From the NCBI RefSeq assembly GCF_900142395.1, contig NZ_FRAS01000011.1:1-64000 (forward strand): a DNA stretch of 64,000 bases, in the 5' to 3' direction. The notes beneath the pieces are model-generated. The model saw only the letters and a list, made by a program, of their open reading frames with translations. It made no database searches and was not told the DNA's origin. The position numbers and the translations under genes were made by a program. Shown here piece by piece: positions 34,463 through 42,461 of the stretch (positions are counted from its first letter, which is position 1; each line of letters begins with the position of its first letter). Origin of the DNA: Hymenobacter psychrotolerans DSM 18569. Its GTDB lineage: Bacteria > Bacteroidota > Bacteroidia > Cytophagales > Hymenobacteraceae.

Positions 34463-36673
34463 CTATTGAGCAGCGGCAGCAGCCTGCTCGGGCTTCACTT
34501 TGATATCGGTGCCCAGGCGCTGCAGGTAGGCAATCAGGGCTACTATCTCCTTCTCCGACTTCACTTCGATGTCCTCCTTCTTCAGGTCGCCCACGATGCC
34601 GGCGGCCTGGCGGCGGGCATCGGCCACGGCCTGCTGCTCGTAGCCGGCCGGATACGGCGTGCCCAGCTGGCGCAGCACCGCAATCTTATCGGGCAGGGTG
34701 CTGTAGTCGATGTCCTGGTCGAAGAGCCAGGGGTAGGCGGGCATGATGGAGCCCGGCGACATGCTGGTGGGGTCGAGCATGTGGTTGTAGTGCCAGGAAT
34801 GCGGGTACTTGGCGCCTACGCGGTGCAGATCGGGGCCGGTGCGCTTGCTGCCCCACAGGAAGGGCCGGTCATACACAAACTCGCCGGCCTTCGAGTACTC
34901 GCCGTACCGCTCGGTTTCGGAGCGGAACGGGCGCACCATCTGGGTGTGGCAGTTCGAGCAGCCTTCCTTGATGTACAGGTCGCGGCCCTGCAGCTCCAGC
35001 GACGTGTACGGCTTCACGGAGGCAATGGTGGGCACGTTGGACTCCACGAGGAAGGTCGGAATCATCTCAATAGCGCCCCCGATGAGGATGGCAATGGTAG
35101 CACCCACGGCCAGCTGGAACGGACGACGCTCAATCCAGCGGTGCCAGTGCCCGCCCTCGGCGTGCGGGTCTTCGGCGGCGGGCAGCAGCGCCGGAGCCTG
35201 GGCTTTCTCGTTCGCCAGCAGCGAGCCGGCTTTGGCCGTCTTGTACAGGTTGAACATCATCAGGAACACGCCGCCCAGGTAGAGCACCCCGCCAATGCCG
35301 CGCAGGTAGTACATGGGCACAATCTGCAGCACGGTTTCCAGGAAGTTGGGGTACTGCAGCATGCCCTCAGCATTGAACTGCTTCCACATCAGGCCCTGCG
35401 TGAACCCGGCCCAGTACATTGGAATGGCGTAGAACAGGATGCCCAGCGTGCCCAGCCAGAAGTGTGTGGTGGCGAGCTTTTTGGAGTGCAGCGGCGTGCG
35501 GTAGAGGCGCGGCCACAGCCAGTACAGCATCCCGAAGGTGAGGAAGCCGTTCCAACCCAAAGCCCCCACGTGCACGTGCGCTACAATCCAGTCGGTGAAG
35601 TGGGCAATGGCATTCACGTTCTTGAGGCTGAGCATTGGACCCTCGAAAGTGGCCATGCCGTAGGCCGTTACGGCCACCACAAAGAACTTGAGTACTGGCT
35701 CCTCGCGCACCTTATCCCAGGCCCCGCGCAGTGTCAGCAGCCCGTTGATCATGCCGCCCCAGCTGGGCGCAATCAGCATGATGGAGAAGGCCACGCCCAG
35801 GCTCTGCGCCCAGTCGGGCAGGGCAGTGTAGAGCAAATGGTGCGGGCCGGCCCAGATGTAGATAAAAATCAGGGACCAGAAGTGGATGATGGACAGCCGG
35901 TACGAGTACACGGGCCGCTCCGCCGCTTTGGGCAGGAAGTAGTACATCAAACCCAGGTAGGGCGTGGTCAGGAAGAAGGCCACCGCGTTGTGGCCGTACC
36001 ACCACTGCACCAGCGCATCCTGCACGCCGGCGTAGGCGGAGTAGCTCTTGAACAGCGACACCGGCAAAGCTGCCGAGTTGACGATGTGCAGCACGGCCAC
36101 CGTCAGAAACGTGGCAATGTAGAACCAGATGCCCACGTACAGGTGCCGCTCGCGGCGCCGGGCAATGGTACCGAACATGTTCCAGCCGAACACCACCCAT
36201 ACTAGCGTAATGGCAATGTCAATGGGCCACTCCAGCTCAGCGTATTCCTTGCTGGTAGTGATGCCCAGCGGCAGCGTAGCCACCGCCGACACGATGATGA
36301 GCTGCCAGCCCCAGAAGTGAATCTTGCTGAGCACGTCCGAGAACATGCGGGTTTTGCACAGGCGCTGCAGCGAGTAGTAGACGCCGGTAAAGATGCCGTT
36401 GCCAACGAAGGCGAAAATCACGGCGTTGGTGTGCAGCGGCCGGATGCGGCCGAAAGTGGTGAACTGATTACCGAGGTTGACTTCGGGCCGGGCCAGCTGA
36501 AACGCCGCCAGCACGCCCACCAGCATCCCGATAATGCCCCACACTACGGTAGCAATACCGAAGTCGCGGACAATCTTGTTATCGTAGAAAAACGTGTCAA
36601 CGGCCCTCGCGAGAGAGTGCGGCACCAGCGGCGGCTTGGGGGCTGCCTGTGGCAGGAGAGGTTCGACTTGCAT
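34463..36673 (-). CDS. ccoNO: cbb3-type cytochrome c oxidase, fused subunits I and II (CcoNO)
   Basis: A 736-residue fusion of CcoN and CcoO, the form usual in Bacteroidota. Residues 1 to about 480 are the 12-helix haem-copper subunit with the ligand-bearing segments HNAVAFFLTTPYLG, WAGPHHLLYTALPDW and HFTDWIVAHVHVGALGWNG. A linker (about 485-520) leads to the CcoO part, a membrane anchor plus one c-type haem, CSNCH (about residue 590). This high-affinity oxidase reduces O2 at low oxygen and pumps protons. It is the first gene of the ccoNO-Q-(small gene)-P unit. Operator site A lies 60-71 nt upstream of its ATG. Confidence 0.96.
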   Translation of the reverse strand: MQVEPLLPQAAPKPPLVPHSLARAVDTFFYDNKIVRDFGIATVVWGIIGMLVGVLAAFQLARPEVNLGNQFTTFGRIRPLHTNAVIFAFVGNGIFTGVYYSLQRLCKTRMFSDVLSKIHFWGWQLIIVSAVATLPLGITTSKEYAELEWPIDIAITLVWVVFGWNMFGTIARRRERHLYVGIWFYIATFLTVAVLHIVNSAALPVSLFKSYSAYAGVQDALVQWWYGHNAVAFFLTTPYLGLMYYFLPKAAERPVYSYRLSIIHFWSLIFIYIWAGPHHLLYTALPDWAQSLGVAFSIMLIAPSWGGMINGLLTLRGAWDKVREEPVLKFFVVAVTAYGMATFEGPMLSLKNVNAIAHFTDWIVAHVHVGALGWNGFLTFGMLYWLWPRLYRTPLHSKKLATTHFWLGTLGILFYAIPMYWAGFTQGLMWKQFNAEGMLQYPNFLETVLQIVPMYYLRGIGGVLYLGGVFLMMFNLYKTAKAGSLLANEKAQAPALLPAAEDPHAEGGHWHRWIERRPFQLAVGATIAILIGGAIEMIPTFLVESNVPTIASVKPYTSLELQGRDLYIKEGCSNCHTQMVRPFRSETERYGEYSKAGEFVYDRPFLWGSKRTGPDLHRVGAKYPHSWHYNHMLDPTSMSPGSIMPAYPWLFDQDIDYSTLPDKIAVLRQLGTPYPAGYEQQAVADARRQAAGIVGDLKKEDIEVKSEKEIVALIAYLQRLGTDIKVKPEQAAAAAQ

Positions 36674-36732
36674 AGCCGGAAAAGTGAGTGATTTACTTCT
36701 CCAAAGGTCCTGGCAAGGGCTTTCTGAAAAGA

Positions 36733-36744
36733 TGACGAACGTCA
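36733..36744. promoter_or_regulatory. Predicted Crp/Fnr-type operator, site A (upstream of ccoN)
   Basis: TGACGAACGTCA, a perfect 12-bp palindrome (TGAC-GAAC-GTCA apart from the centre), followed by G. Its centre is about 65 nt upstream of the ccoNO start, where an activator of a sigma-type promoter would sit. Confidence 0.7.
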
Positions 36745-36765
36745 GCCGCCGGCTTGATTGATGTC

Positions 36766-36806
36766 AGGCCCCCGGTCGGACGCCTGCGGCGTCGGACCGG
36801 GGGCCT
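36766..36806. repeat. 19-bp hairpin beside array 2
   Basis: AGGCCCCCGGTCGGACGCC and GGCGTCGGACCGGGGGCCT are inverted repeats with one mismatch and a 3-nt loop (TGC). It lies between operator site A and array 2 and could act as a terminator for the upstream ccoS transcript, though it lacks a T run. Confidence 0.75.
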
Positions 36807-36818
36807 GGCGCTTCGCTT

Positions 36819-36985
36819 CCGAACCTCAGCAACTGCCTTCGGAATCCCGCCGCGTTCCTCCGGAACAGCATCAGGTGCTTTCGGAACCTCGTCGCCTCCC
36901 TCCGGAACCTCGCCCTGTGCCTTCGGAACCTCATCATGTCCTTCCGGAACGTCATCGGGTGCCTCCGGAACGTCGTCGCGTCCAT
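36819..36985. repeat. 21-nt-period degenerate array 2 (core TCCGGAAC), 8 units
   Basis: The GAA of the core (C/T)(C/T)CGGAAC falls at 36821, 36842, 36863, 36884, 36905, 36926, 36947 and 36968, each 21 nt apart with no indel. The core alternates between TTCGGAA and TCCGGAA. The spacer is variable but often CTCGTCGCCTCC-like. All three plus-strand frames and one minus-strand frame remain open for long distances. The minus frame shows heptads such as FRRHRAR, FRREATR, FRKHLML. It lies between ccoS and ccoNO, downstream of a hairpin. Confidence 0.85.
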
Positions 36986-37130
36986 TTTTGGGACATGGGT
37001 AGAACTTTTCCGGGCTACCAAGCGGGCATATTGTATTTCAACAGGAAATGAACCCACACGCAGCAGGCCAGGCGCTGCTGATGGGTGACCGGGGCCGTTG
37101 GGGCAGGTGGGCGGCTGGGCCCGGGAGGCG

Positions 37131-37280
37131 CTATTCCGGGTTTTCGTCGTCGAAGAGCATGCGCACGGAGGGCGTGTAGTCGTCTTCGTACTGGCCGGAG
37201 CGCACGGCCCACAGGAAAGCGCCCAGAAACAGCAGCGCCACGAGCAGGCTGATACCGATAAGCAGGAATATAATGGTCAT
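37131..37280 (-). CDS. ccoS: cbb3 oxidase assembly protein CcoS
   Basis: A 49-residue single-span protein from ATG 37280 to TAG 37131. It starts MTIIFLLIGISLLVALLFLG, followed by the CcoS motif AFLWAVRSGQYEDDYTPSVR and a DDENPE acidic end. CcoS is needed to insert cofactors into cbb3 oxidase. It lies 12 nt downstream of the P-type ATPase gene and so forms a ccoIS unit. Confidence 0.93.
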   Translation of the reverse strand: MTIIFLLIGISLLVALLFLGAFLWAVRSGQYEDDYTPSVRMLFDDENPE

Positions 37281-37292
37281 GAGGGGGCGGGG

Positions 37293-39740
37293 TTAGAGGT
37301 GGCGCCGGTGGGCGGCGTAGCGCACCAGCAGCGTGGCAAATACCATCACGCTCAGTGAGCTGATGGGCATGAGAATGGCCGACACGATGGGCGTGAACCT
37401 GCCCTGCACGGCCAGCCCCAGCCCGATGCCGTTGTAGCAGAACGACAGCACGAACGTGCCCAGCACCACCTGCAGGCAATCCTGGGCGAAGCGCAGAATG
37501 GTGGCCAGCTGCCCGAAGCTGCGGGCTTCCAGAATGGCGTCGCAGGCGGGCGAGAAGTTGGTGAGCGTATCGGTGAGGGCAATGCCGGCATCGGCCTGCT
37601 GCAGGGCACCGGCGTCGTTCAGCCCGTCGCCCACCATAATGACGGTGCGGCCCTGCTGCCGGAGCCCGGCAATGTATTCGAGCTTGTCCTGGGGGCTTTG
37701 GCGGAAGCGCAGTTCCGCTTTTGGCCCGAACAGCTGCCGCAGCCGGTCGTGCTCGGCGTCGTTGTCGCCGCTGAGCACGGCCAGGCGGTAGCGCCGGCCC
37801 AAATCGGCTAGTATGGCTTCCAGCCCCTCGCGGTACACGTTGCGGAACACGAAGCAGCCGTACACTTCCCCATCCAGGCTCACGTAGACGCTGGATTGCA
37901 GAGCATCGGTGGTTTCGGCGGCGGCCGGGGCGGTGTCGCGCAGCCCCACCAGGGCCGCCGACCCGACCTTCACTTCCACCCCCGCTACCAGTCCGCGCAA
38001 ACCCTGGCCGGCCACTTCCCGGAACCCGGCAACGGCCGGCGGCTGGCTGGTGGGCAGCTCCTGGCTGAGGCGCTGGCTGAGCGGGTGCGTGGATTGCCGG
38101 ACGACGGCCGCCACGGCCTGCCGCTGGGCCGTACCAAGCGCGGTGCCCCGGTATTCCACGGCCGAGCGTTTTACGTCGGTGAGGGTGCCGGTTTTGTCGA
38201 AGACGATGGTATCGGCGCGGCCCAGGGTTTCGACTACGGCGGAGTTTTTCAGGTAGAACTGGTGGCGGCCCAATGCCCGCAGCGCGGCGCCCAGCGCAAA
38301 CGGCGTGGCCAGTGACAGTGCGCACGGGCAGGCAATAACCAGCACCGACGTAAAGGCCCGCAGCGCCATAGCCGAGTTGCTTTGCGCGTACCAGTAGGCC
38401 ACCGCGCCCAGCGCCAGCAGCAGCGTCACGGCCACGAAATAGCGGCCCACTTTGTTGGCGTAGGTTTCGAGGGTGGCTTTGTCGTCTTTCTGGAAAGCGG
38501 GGTTGTTCCAGAGCTGGGTGAGGTAGCCCTGCGACACTTCGCGCACCACTTCCAGCTCCACGGCCTCGCCCACCTGCCGCCCGCCCGCATACACCACCTC
38601 GCCGGCCTGCCGCGCCACCGGCACACTCTCGCCCGACACAAAGCTGTAGTCGATCTGGCCCGCGCCGCGCAGCAGCACGGCATCGGCCGGAATGATTTCC
38701 TGGTGGCGCACCCGAATCCGCTGGCCCGCCCGCAGCTCCTTCACCGGCACCGACTGCTCCTGCCCGCCGGGACCAAGCAGCGTGACGGCCACCGGGAAAT
38801 ACGACGTGAAGTTGCGGTCGAAGCGCAGGGCGTCGTAGGTGCGCTGCTGTACCCATTTGCCAATCAGCATGAAAAACACGAGCCCCGTGAACGAGTCGAA
38901 GTAACCCGGCCCGGTCTGCGTCACGACCTCCACCACACTGGTCGTGAACAGGGCTGTCAGGCCGAGGCTGATGGGGAAGTCGAGGTTGATGTAGCGCTGC
39001 CGGAGGCCCTGCCACGCCGAGCGGTAGAAGTCGCGCGCACTCACCAGCAGCACCGGCACGGCCAGCAGCAAGCTCAGCCACCCGAAAAACCGCCCCAGCG
39101 CCGCCTGCAGCGTCTCCGTGAACGAAAAGTACTCGGGCAGGGCCAGCAGCATCACGTTGCCGAAGGCGAAGGCTGCCAGGCCCAGCTGGTAGTACAGCCG
39201 GCGGTTGGCGTGGTGAGGCTGCGCGCCCAGCTCGGCCAGCGTAATCTGCGGCTCGTAGTTGATGGCCGCCAGCAGCGTCACGACTTCCTGCAAGGTGGTA
39301 GCCCGCGGGTCGTAGCTCAGGGTCAGTTCCTTGCGCAGAAAATTGACCCGGGACGCGGAAATACCGGGGTTGAGCTTGAACAGGTTTTCGAGCAGCCAGA
39401 TGCAGGAGGCGCAGTGCATCTGCGGGATGGTGAGCGTGAGGCGGGCCAGCGTGTCGGAGCGGAATGCCAGCAGCTGACTCTGCACCGATTCCAGGGCGAG
39501 GTAGTCGAAGCGGCCGGGCAGCTCCACGGGCTTCACTTTCTGGCCGGCGTGCTCATCGAGGCGGTAGTAGGTGCACAGGTTGCTGGCGGCCAGCAGCTCG
39601 TATACGGCTTTGCAGCCCTGGCAGCAGAAGTGCAGCTCGGGCTGCTCCGGCAGCCGGATGGGCTCGTCGGGGCAGTCGTCGCCGCAGTGGGTGCAGGCCA
39701 GGTGAGTAAGGGTTTCGGCGGAGGCAGGCGCGGTAGGCAC
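37293..39740 (-). CDS. ccoI: Copper-translocating P-type ATPase (CcoI/FixI type)
   Basis: A P1B-type ATPase of about 815 residues. The N-terminus has a Cys-rich part (CTHCGDDC and FCCQGCKAVYELL) and a metal-binding domain with MHCASCIWLLENL. The membrane domain carries the CPC motif (VIACPCALSLATPF); the soluble domains carry DKTGTLT (phosphorylated Asp), an HP-type loop, and GDGLNDAGAL. CcoI exports copper for insertion into cbb3 oxidase. No ATG exists before the metal-binding domain. GTG 39740 is preferred, since the alternative GTG at 39794 lies at the edge of operator site B and would place the operator inside the transcript start region. It is followed by ccoS. Confidence 0.93.
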   Translation of the reverse strand: MPTAPASAETLTHLACTHCGDDCPDEPIRLPEQPELHFCCQGCKAVYELLAASNLCTYYRLDEHAGQKVKPVELPGRFDYLALESVQSQLLAFRSDTLARLTLTIPQMHCASCIWLLENLFKLNPGISASRVNFLRKELTLSYDPRATTLQEVVTLLAAINYEPQITLAELGAQPHHANRRLYYQLGLAAFAFGNVMLLALPEYFSFTETLQAALGRFFGWLSLLLAVPVLLVSARDFYRSAWQGLRQRYINLDFPISLGLTALFTTSVVEVVTQTGPGYFDSFTGLVFFMLIGKWVQQRTYDALRFDRNFTSYFPVAVTLLGPGGQEQSVPVKELRAGQRIRVRHQEIIPADAVLLRGAGQIDYSFVSGESVPVARQAGEVVYAGGRQVGEAVELEVVREVSQGYLTQLWNNPAFQKDDKATLETYANKVGRYFVAVTLLLALGAVAYWYAQSNSAMALRAFTSVLVIACPCALSLATPFALGAALRALGRHQFYLKNSAVVETLGRADTIVFDKTGTLTDVKRSAVEYRGTALGTAQRQAVAAVVRQSTHPLSQRLSQELPTSQPPAVAGFREVAGQGLRGLVAGVEVKVGSAALVGLRDTAPAAAETTDALQSSVYVSLDGEVYGCFVFRNVYREGLEAILADLGRRYRLAVLSGDNDAEHDRLRQLFGPKAELRFRQSPQDKLEYIAGLRQQGRTVIMVGDGLNDAGALQQADAGIALTDTLTNFSPACDAILEARSFGQLATILRFAQDCLQVVLGTFVLSFCYNGIGLGLAVQGRFTPIVSAILMPISSLSVMVFATLLVRYAAHRRHL

Positions 39741-39793
39741 AGGCAAAGGGGCTGATGGCAGCCCCAAAGCTCCCCCACGCGGCGCGCCCGTCA

Positions 39794-39809
39794 CCTGACG
39801 AATATCAGG
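39794..39809. promoter_or_regulatory. Predicted Crp/Fnr-type operator, site B (between ccoI and the haemoglobin unit)
   Basis: CCTGACGAATATCAGG, with the core TGACGAATATCA at 39796-39807. It is 61 nt upstream of the ccoI GTG (39740) and about 134 nt upstream of the divergent gene at 39936, so it may control both. Confidence 0.7.
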
Positions 39810-39935
39810 CCCGCCCCTGATTCATCTCAGCCGGGCCCGGCCCACAAACCCGTTCTGAACTGCCACCTTTGGGGTGTTGTTCCGGGAGGCCGGGCCGGCG
39901 CTGCGCCCGGTCGGGCCCTCCTTGCTTTTTGCGCT

Positions 39936-40427
39936 ATGCCTCGTTTTTACGCTACTGCTGCCTTGCTGCTGGTGCTGGCCTTGTTTGTCTGGGCGGGCCT
40001 GGTGGCGGGCATTTCCTTTCTGGAAGCCCCCCTCAAGTTCACAGCCCCCGGCATAACGGTACCGCTGGGGCTGGGCATTGGGCGCATCGTGTTTTCGGCC
40101 CTCAACAAAATCGAGCTGCTGCTGGCCGCCGTGGCGGTAGTCAGTGGGTTCTACCTGCGCGTGCCGGCCCATGTCGGCGCTACGCTGGGGATAGTAAGCG
40201 GCGTGCTGCTGCTCCAGACGTTCTGGCTGCTGCCGGCCCTCGATGTACGGGCGCTGGCGCTGCTGGCCGGCCACCCGGCGCCGCCCAATTCGCTGCACAT
40301 GGTGTATATCGGGCTGGAAGTGGTGAAGCTGCTGACGCTGCTACTCACTGGCAGCTGGGCGTTCCGGTGGGCGCTGCAGGCAGCCCGGGGGCAGACGCTC
40401 AACCGCCGGGCCCGGCAGCTGGCCTGA
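39936..40427 (+). CDS. DUF4149-like integral membrane protein
   Basis: A 163-residue protein with four predicted helices (about residues 6-30, 45-70, 80-100 and 120-145), including FVWAGLVAGISFLEAPLKF, a pattern seen in DUF4149 and similar proteins where a conserved FLEAP lies near the first helix. Histidines (HMVYIG) are present. It is 24 nt before the truncated haemoglobin gene, and both are divergent from ccoI across operator site B. A role in low-oxygen respiration or haem handling is inferred from position only. Confidence 0.75.
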   Translation: MPRFYATAALLLVLALFVWAGLVAGISFLEAPLKFTAPGITVPLGLGIGRIVFSALNKIELLLAAVAVVSGFYLRVPAHVGATLGIVSGVLLLQTFWLLPALDVRALALLAGHPAPPNSLHMVYIGLEVVKLLTLLLTGSWAFRWALQAARGQTLNRRARQLA

Positions 40428-40451
40428 TTTTCTGTCTTTACATTTCCCGTT

Positions 40452-40841
40452 ATGTCCCTTCCCCTCCCCGATATTCAGTCTGAGGCCGATATCAAGCTGC
40501 TCGTCGATACGTTCTACCAGAAAGTAAACGAGGATGCGCTGTTGAACCCCATTTTCAACGGCTTTGCCCACGTCGACTGGGGCCGGCACCTGCCCATCAT
40601 GTACGATTTCTGGAGCAGCATTCTGCTGGGCAGTTCGCGCTACCACGGCCGGCCGTTTCCCAAGCACATGCCCCTGCCTATTGATGCCACGCACTTTCAG
40701 CGCTGGCTGGAGCTGTTTGAAGCCACCATCGATGAGCTGTTTGCGGGGCCGAAAGCGGAAGAAGCCAAGGTGCGCGCCCTCAACATTGCCACCATGTTCG
40801 AGTACCGCCTGCGCAAGCGCGACCCACTTTCGCTGCTATAA
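40452..40841 (+). CDS. Group III truncated haemoglobin
   Basis: A 129-residue globin of the group III truncated type. It has the N-terminal DIQSEADIKLLVDTFYQKV, YDFWSSILLGSSRYHGRPFP with the conserved Phe-Trp and Pro of the E/F region, and proximal His in THFQRWLELFEATIDELF. Group III globins bind O2 tightly and may help in NO or low-oxygen defence, fitting the cbb3 oxidase next door. Co-transcribed with the membrane protein upstream. Confidence 0.9.
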   Translation: MSLPLPDIQSEADIKLLVDTFYQKVNEDALLNPIFNGFAHVDWGRHLPIMYDFWSSILLGSSRYHGRPFPKHMPLPIDATHFQRWLELFEATIDELFAGPKAEEAKVRALNIATMFEYRLRKRDPLSLL

Positions 40842-40861
40842 GGTCGCCGCGTACTATATAA

Positions 40862-40905
40862 GTAACCAGAACGTCATGCTGCGCGCAGCATGACGTTCTG
40901 GTTAC
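40862..40905. repeat. 44-bp perfect palindrome
   Basis: The left half GTAACCAGAACGTCATGCTG continues GCG; the right half is the exact reverse complement (22 bp, no loop). The inner GTCATGCTG is the same as the ends of the elements at 49887 and 58422, so this may be a shortened copy. It lies between the convergent haemoglobin and cupin genes, and could act as a terminator. Confidence 0.85.
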
Positions 40906-40935
40906 AGCTTTTTGGCAGCCGCGGAGCACGGCTAC

Positions 40936-41244
40936 TTACCGGTAAATCAGAATCCGGGCTTCTTCCAGGCAGGCCAGCGAATGGGGCGCACCGGCCGGAA
41001 TAATGACGTAGTCGCCGGCCGTGACTTCTGTGGGCGCTTCTTCCTGCGTGATGATAAGCCGCCCGGCCAGCACCGTCACAAATACATCGACGGAGGCGTG
41101 GTGCGTGGGCATTACTTCGCCGGCACGGAAAGTCTTGTAAATGACTTTCTGGCCGTTTTTTTCGAGCAGCACAAGGGCCTTTTGCTCGCCGGCCGGGGCA
41201 TGAGCGCCGGCCAGCAGGCTGCCGCTTTTCAGGGGAGGAAACAT
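40936..41244 (-). CDS. Cupin domain-containing protein
   Basis: A 102-residue single-domain cupin. Metal-binding residues are in the MPTHHASVDVFVTVLAGR stretch (motif 1, HH...D) and in PAGAPHSLACLE (motif 2 His). ATG 41244 (MFPPLKSGSLLAG) follows a GTTTCCTCCCC region on the coding strand; the frame is open 29 codons further but without cupin character. Operator site D (41331-41342) lies about 92 nt upstream. Similar small cupins occur beside cbb3 oxidase and regulator genes; function unknown. Confidence 0.82.
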   Translation of the reverse strand: MFPPLKSGSLLAGAHAPAGEQKALVLLEKNGQKVIYKTFRAGEVMPTHHASVDVFVTVLAGRLIITQEEAPTEVTAGDYVIIPAGAPHSLACLEEARILIYR

Positions 41245-41330
41245 ACTGGGTTGGGTGAGGTGAAGCGCAGACCAGCCGACAGCTGCTGCGTGATGAGGCC
41301 AAAGCACGGCCCTCCGCAGCGGCTTTCCCA

Positions 41331-41342
41331 TGACGAATCTCA
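41331..41342. promoter_or_regulatory. Predicted Crp/Fnr-type operator, site D (upstream of the cupin gene)
   Basis: TGACGAATCTCA followed by GC. It fits TGACGAANNTCA with one asymmetric base. Its centre is about 92 nt upstream of the cupin start and 73 nt downstream of the regulator stop codon. Confidence 0.6.
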
Positions 41343-41408
41343 GCTTCCGGACTGAGGCAACGCAGTGCTCAGTCCCTAGCTCCCTATTCCCAGCACGTTA
41401 CAACTGAC

Positions 41409-42461
41409 TTACCAGTGCGCCTGGCGCAGCTTTTCGGGGTGCAGTACGCGAATATTTTTGGGGGTCAGCTCAATCAGGCCGTCGTGCTTAAACTCGCTGA
41501 GCGTCCGGATCAGTGACTCGGGCGCAGTGCCTACCACGGCGGCCATGTCGTCGCGGGAGAGTTGAATAGTAGCATCGGTGGTGCCGCCGGCCTGCTCGTG
41601 CATGCGCAGCAGCGTATCGGCCACGCGCCGCCGGATGGAGTTGTAGGCCATGCCCACCAGCTGCTGCTCCCGCTCACTCACGCGGCCGGCCAGCAGCCGG
41701 ATAAACTGCTGCCCCACTTCCGGATTGCGCAAAAGCAGCTGCGAAAAATCGTCGCGTGGGATGTAGATGAGCTCCGAGTCATCGACGGCCACGGCCGAGT
41801 CGGAATGCGGCGTGTGCTGGAGCAGCGGCAGGTAGCCGAAGAACTCGCCGGGACCGTAGAGGCCCGTAATCAGCTCTTTGCCGCCGGCCGTAGCTTTCAC
41901 GGTTTTGATGCGGCCCGTTTTTACGAAGTAGAGCCGGGTGGGCTCCTCGCCTTCCAGGTAGACATCCTGCTTTTTGCGCACGGCATGCACCTTGCGGTCT
42001 GCCGACAGGCTTTCCAGATTGCCAACGGCGCGGGCATCTTCCAGAAACTCGCCCAGGCCTTCCCCCTGCAGATCGTAGTCGGAGCGGAGGTAGCGGAACC
42101 GGTTGAGGCGGCTCGTGACGGCGCTCAGCAGCTCGGTTTCGTCGAAGGGCTTGGTCAGGTAGTCGTCGGCACCCAGCTCCATACCGCGGCGCATGTCGGT
42201 GCGCTCGGTTTTGGCCGTCAGGAAGATGAATGGCACGCCTGCCAGCTGCGGGTTCTGGTTGAAAATCTGCAGCACGCCGTAGCCATCCAGCACCGGCATC
42301 ATAATGTCGCAGACCACCAGGTCGGGCTTATGAGCCAGTGCCTGCTCCACGCCCAGCTTGCCGTTTTCGGCCGTCAGCACCTGGTAGCCGGCCAGCTCCA
42401 GAATTTCCGCCGTGTTTTCGCGAATAAACGCGCTGTCTTCAATCAGCAGGATGGTTTTCAT
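41409..42461 (-). CDS. Response regulator with Crp/Fnr-type DNA-binding output
   Basis: A 350-residue hybrid regulator. Residues 1 to about 125 are a receiver domain with phospho-acceptor Asp52 in VVCDIMMPVLDG, Thr and Lys in FLTAK and YLTKPFDE. Residues about 140-260 form a cyclic-nucleotide-binding fold (RLYFVKTGRIKTV, ELITGLYGPGEFFGYLPLL). Residues about 270-345 are a Crp-type winged helix (TIQLSRDDMAAVVGTAPESL, LSEFKHDGLIEL). It overlaps the histidine kinase by 23 nt, so the two are a coupled pair. No conserved Cys set for an Fe-S cluster is seen, so it is not a classic Fnr. Likely binder of the five TGACGAANNTCA sites in this region. Confidence 0.92.
   Translation of the reverse strand: MKTILLIEDSAFIRENTAEILELAGYQVLTAENGKLGVEQALAHKPDLVVCDIMMPVLDGYGVLQIFNQNPQLAGVPFIFLTAKTERTDMRRGMELGADDYLTKPFDETELLSAVTSRLNRFRYLRSDYDLQGEGLGEFLEDARAVGNLESLSADRKVHAVRKKQDVYLEGEEPTRLYFVKTGRIKTVKATAGGKELITGLYGPGEFFGYLPLLQHTPHSDSAVAVDDSELIYIPRDDFSQLLLRNPEVGQQFIRLLAGRVSEREQQLVGMAYNSIRRRVADTLLRMHEQAGGTTDATIQLSRDDMAAVVGTAPESLIRTLSEFKHDGLIELTPKNIRVLHPEKLRQAHW

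Noticed and set aside
34466..36205. 579-codon plus-strand frame opposite ccoNO
   Set aside because: Antisense shadow; the minus-strand gene has clear oxidase motifs.
37015..39081. Long minus-strand frame overlapping ccoI in another register
   Set aside because: Arg/Ala/Gly-rich out-of-frame reading of ccoI; the P-type ATPase motifs are in the other frame.
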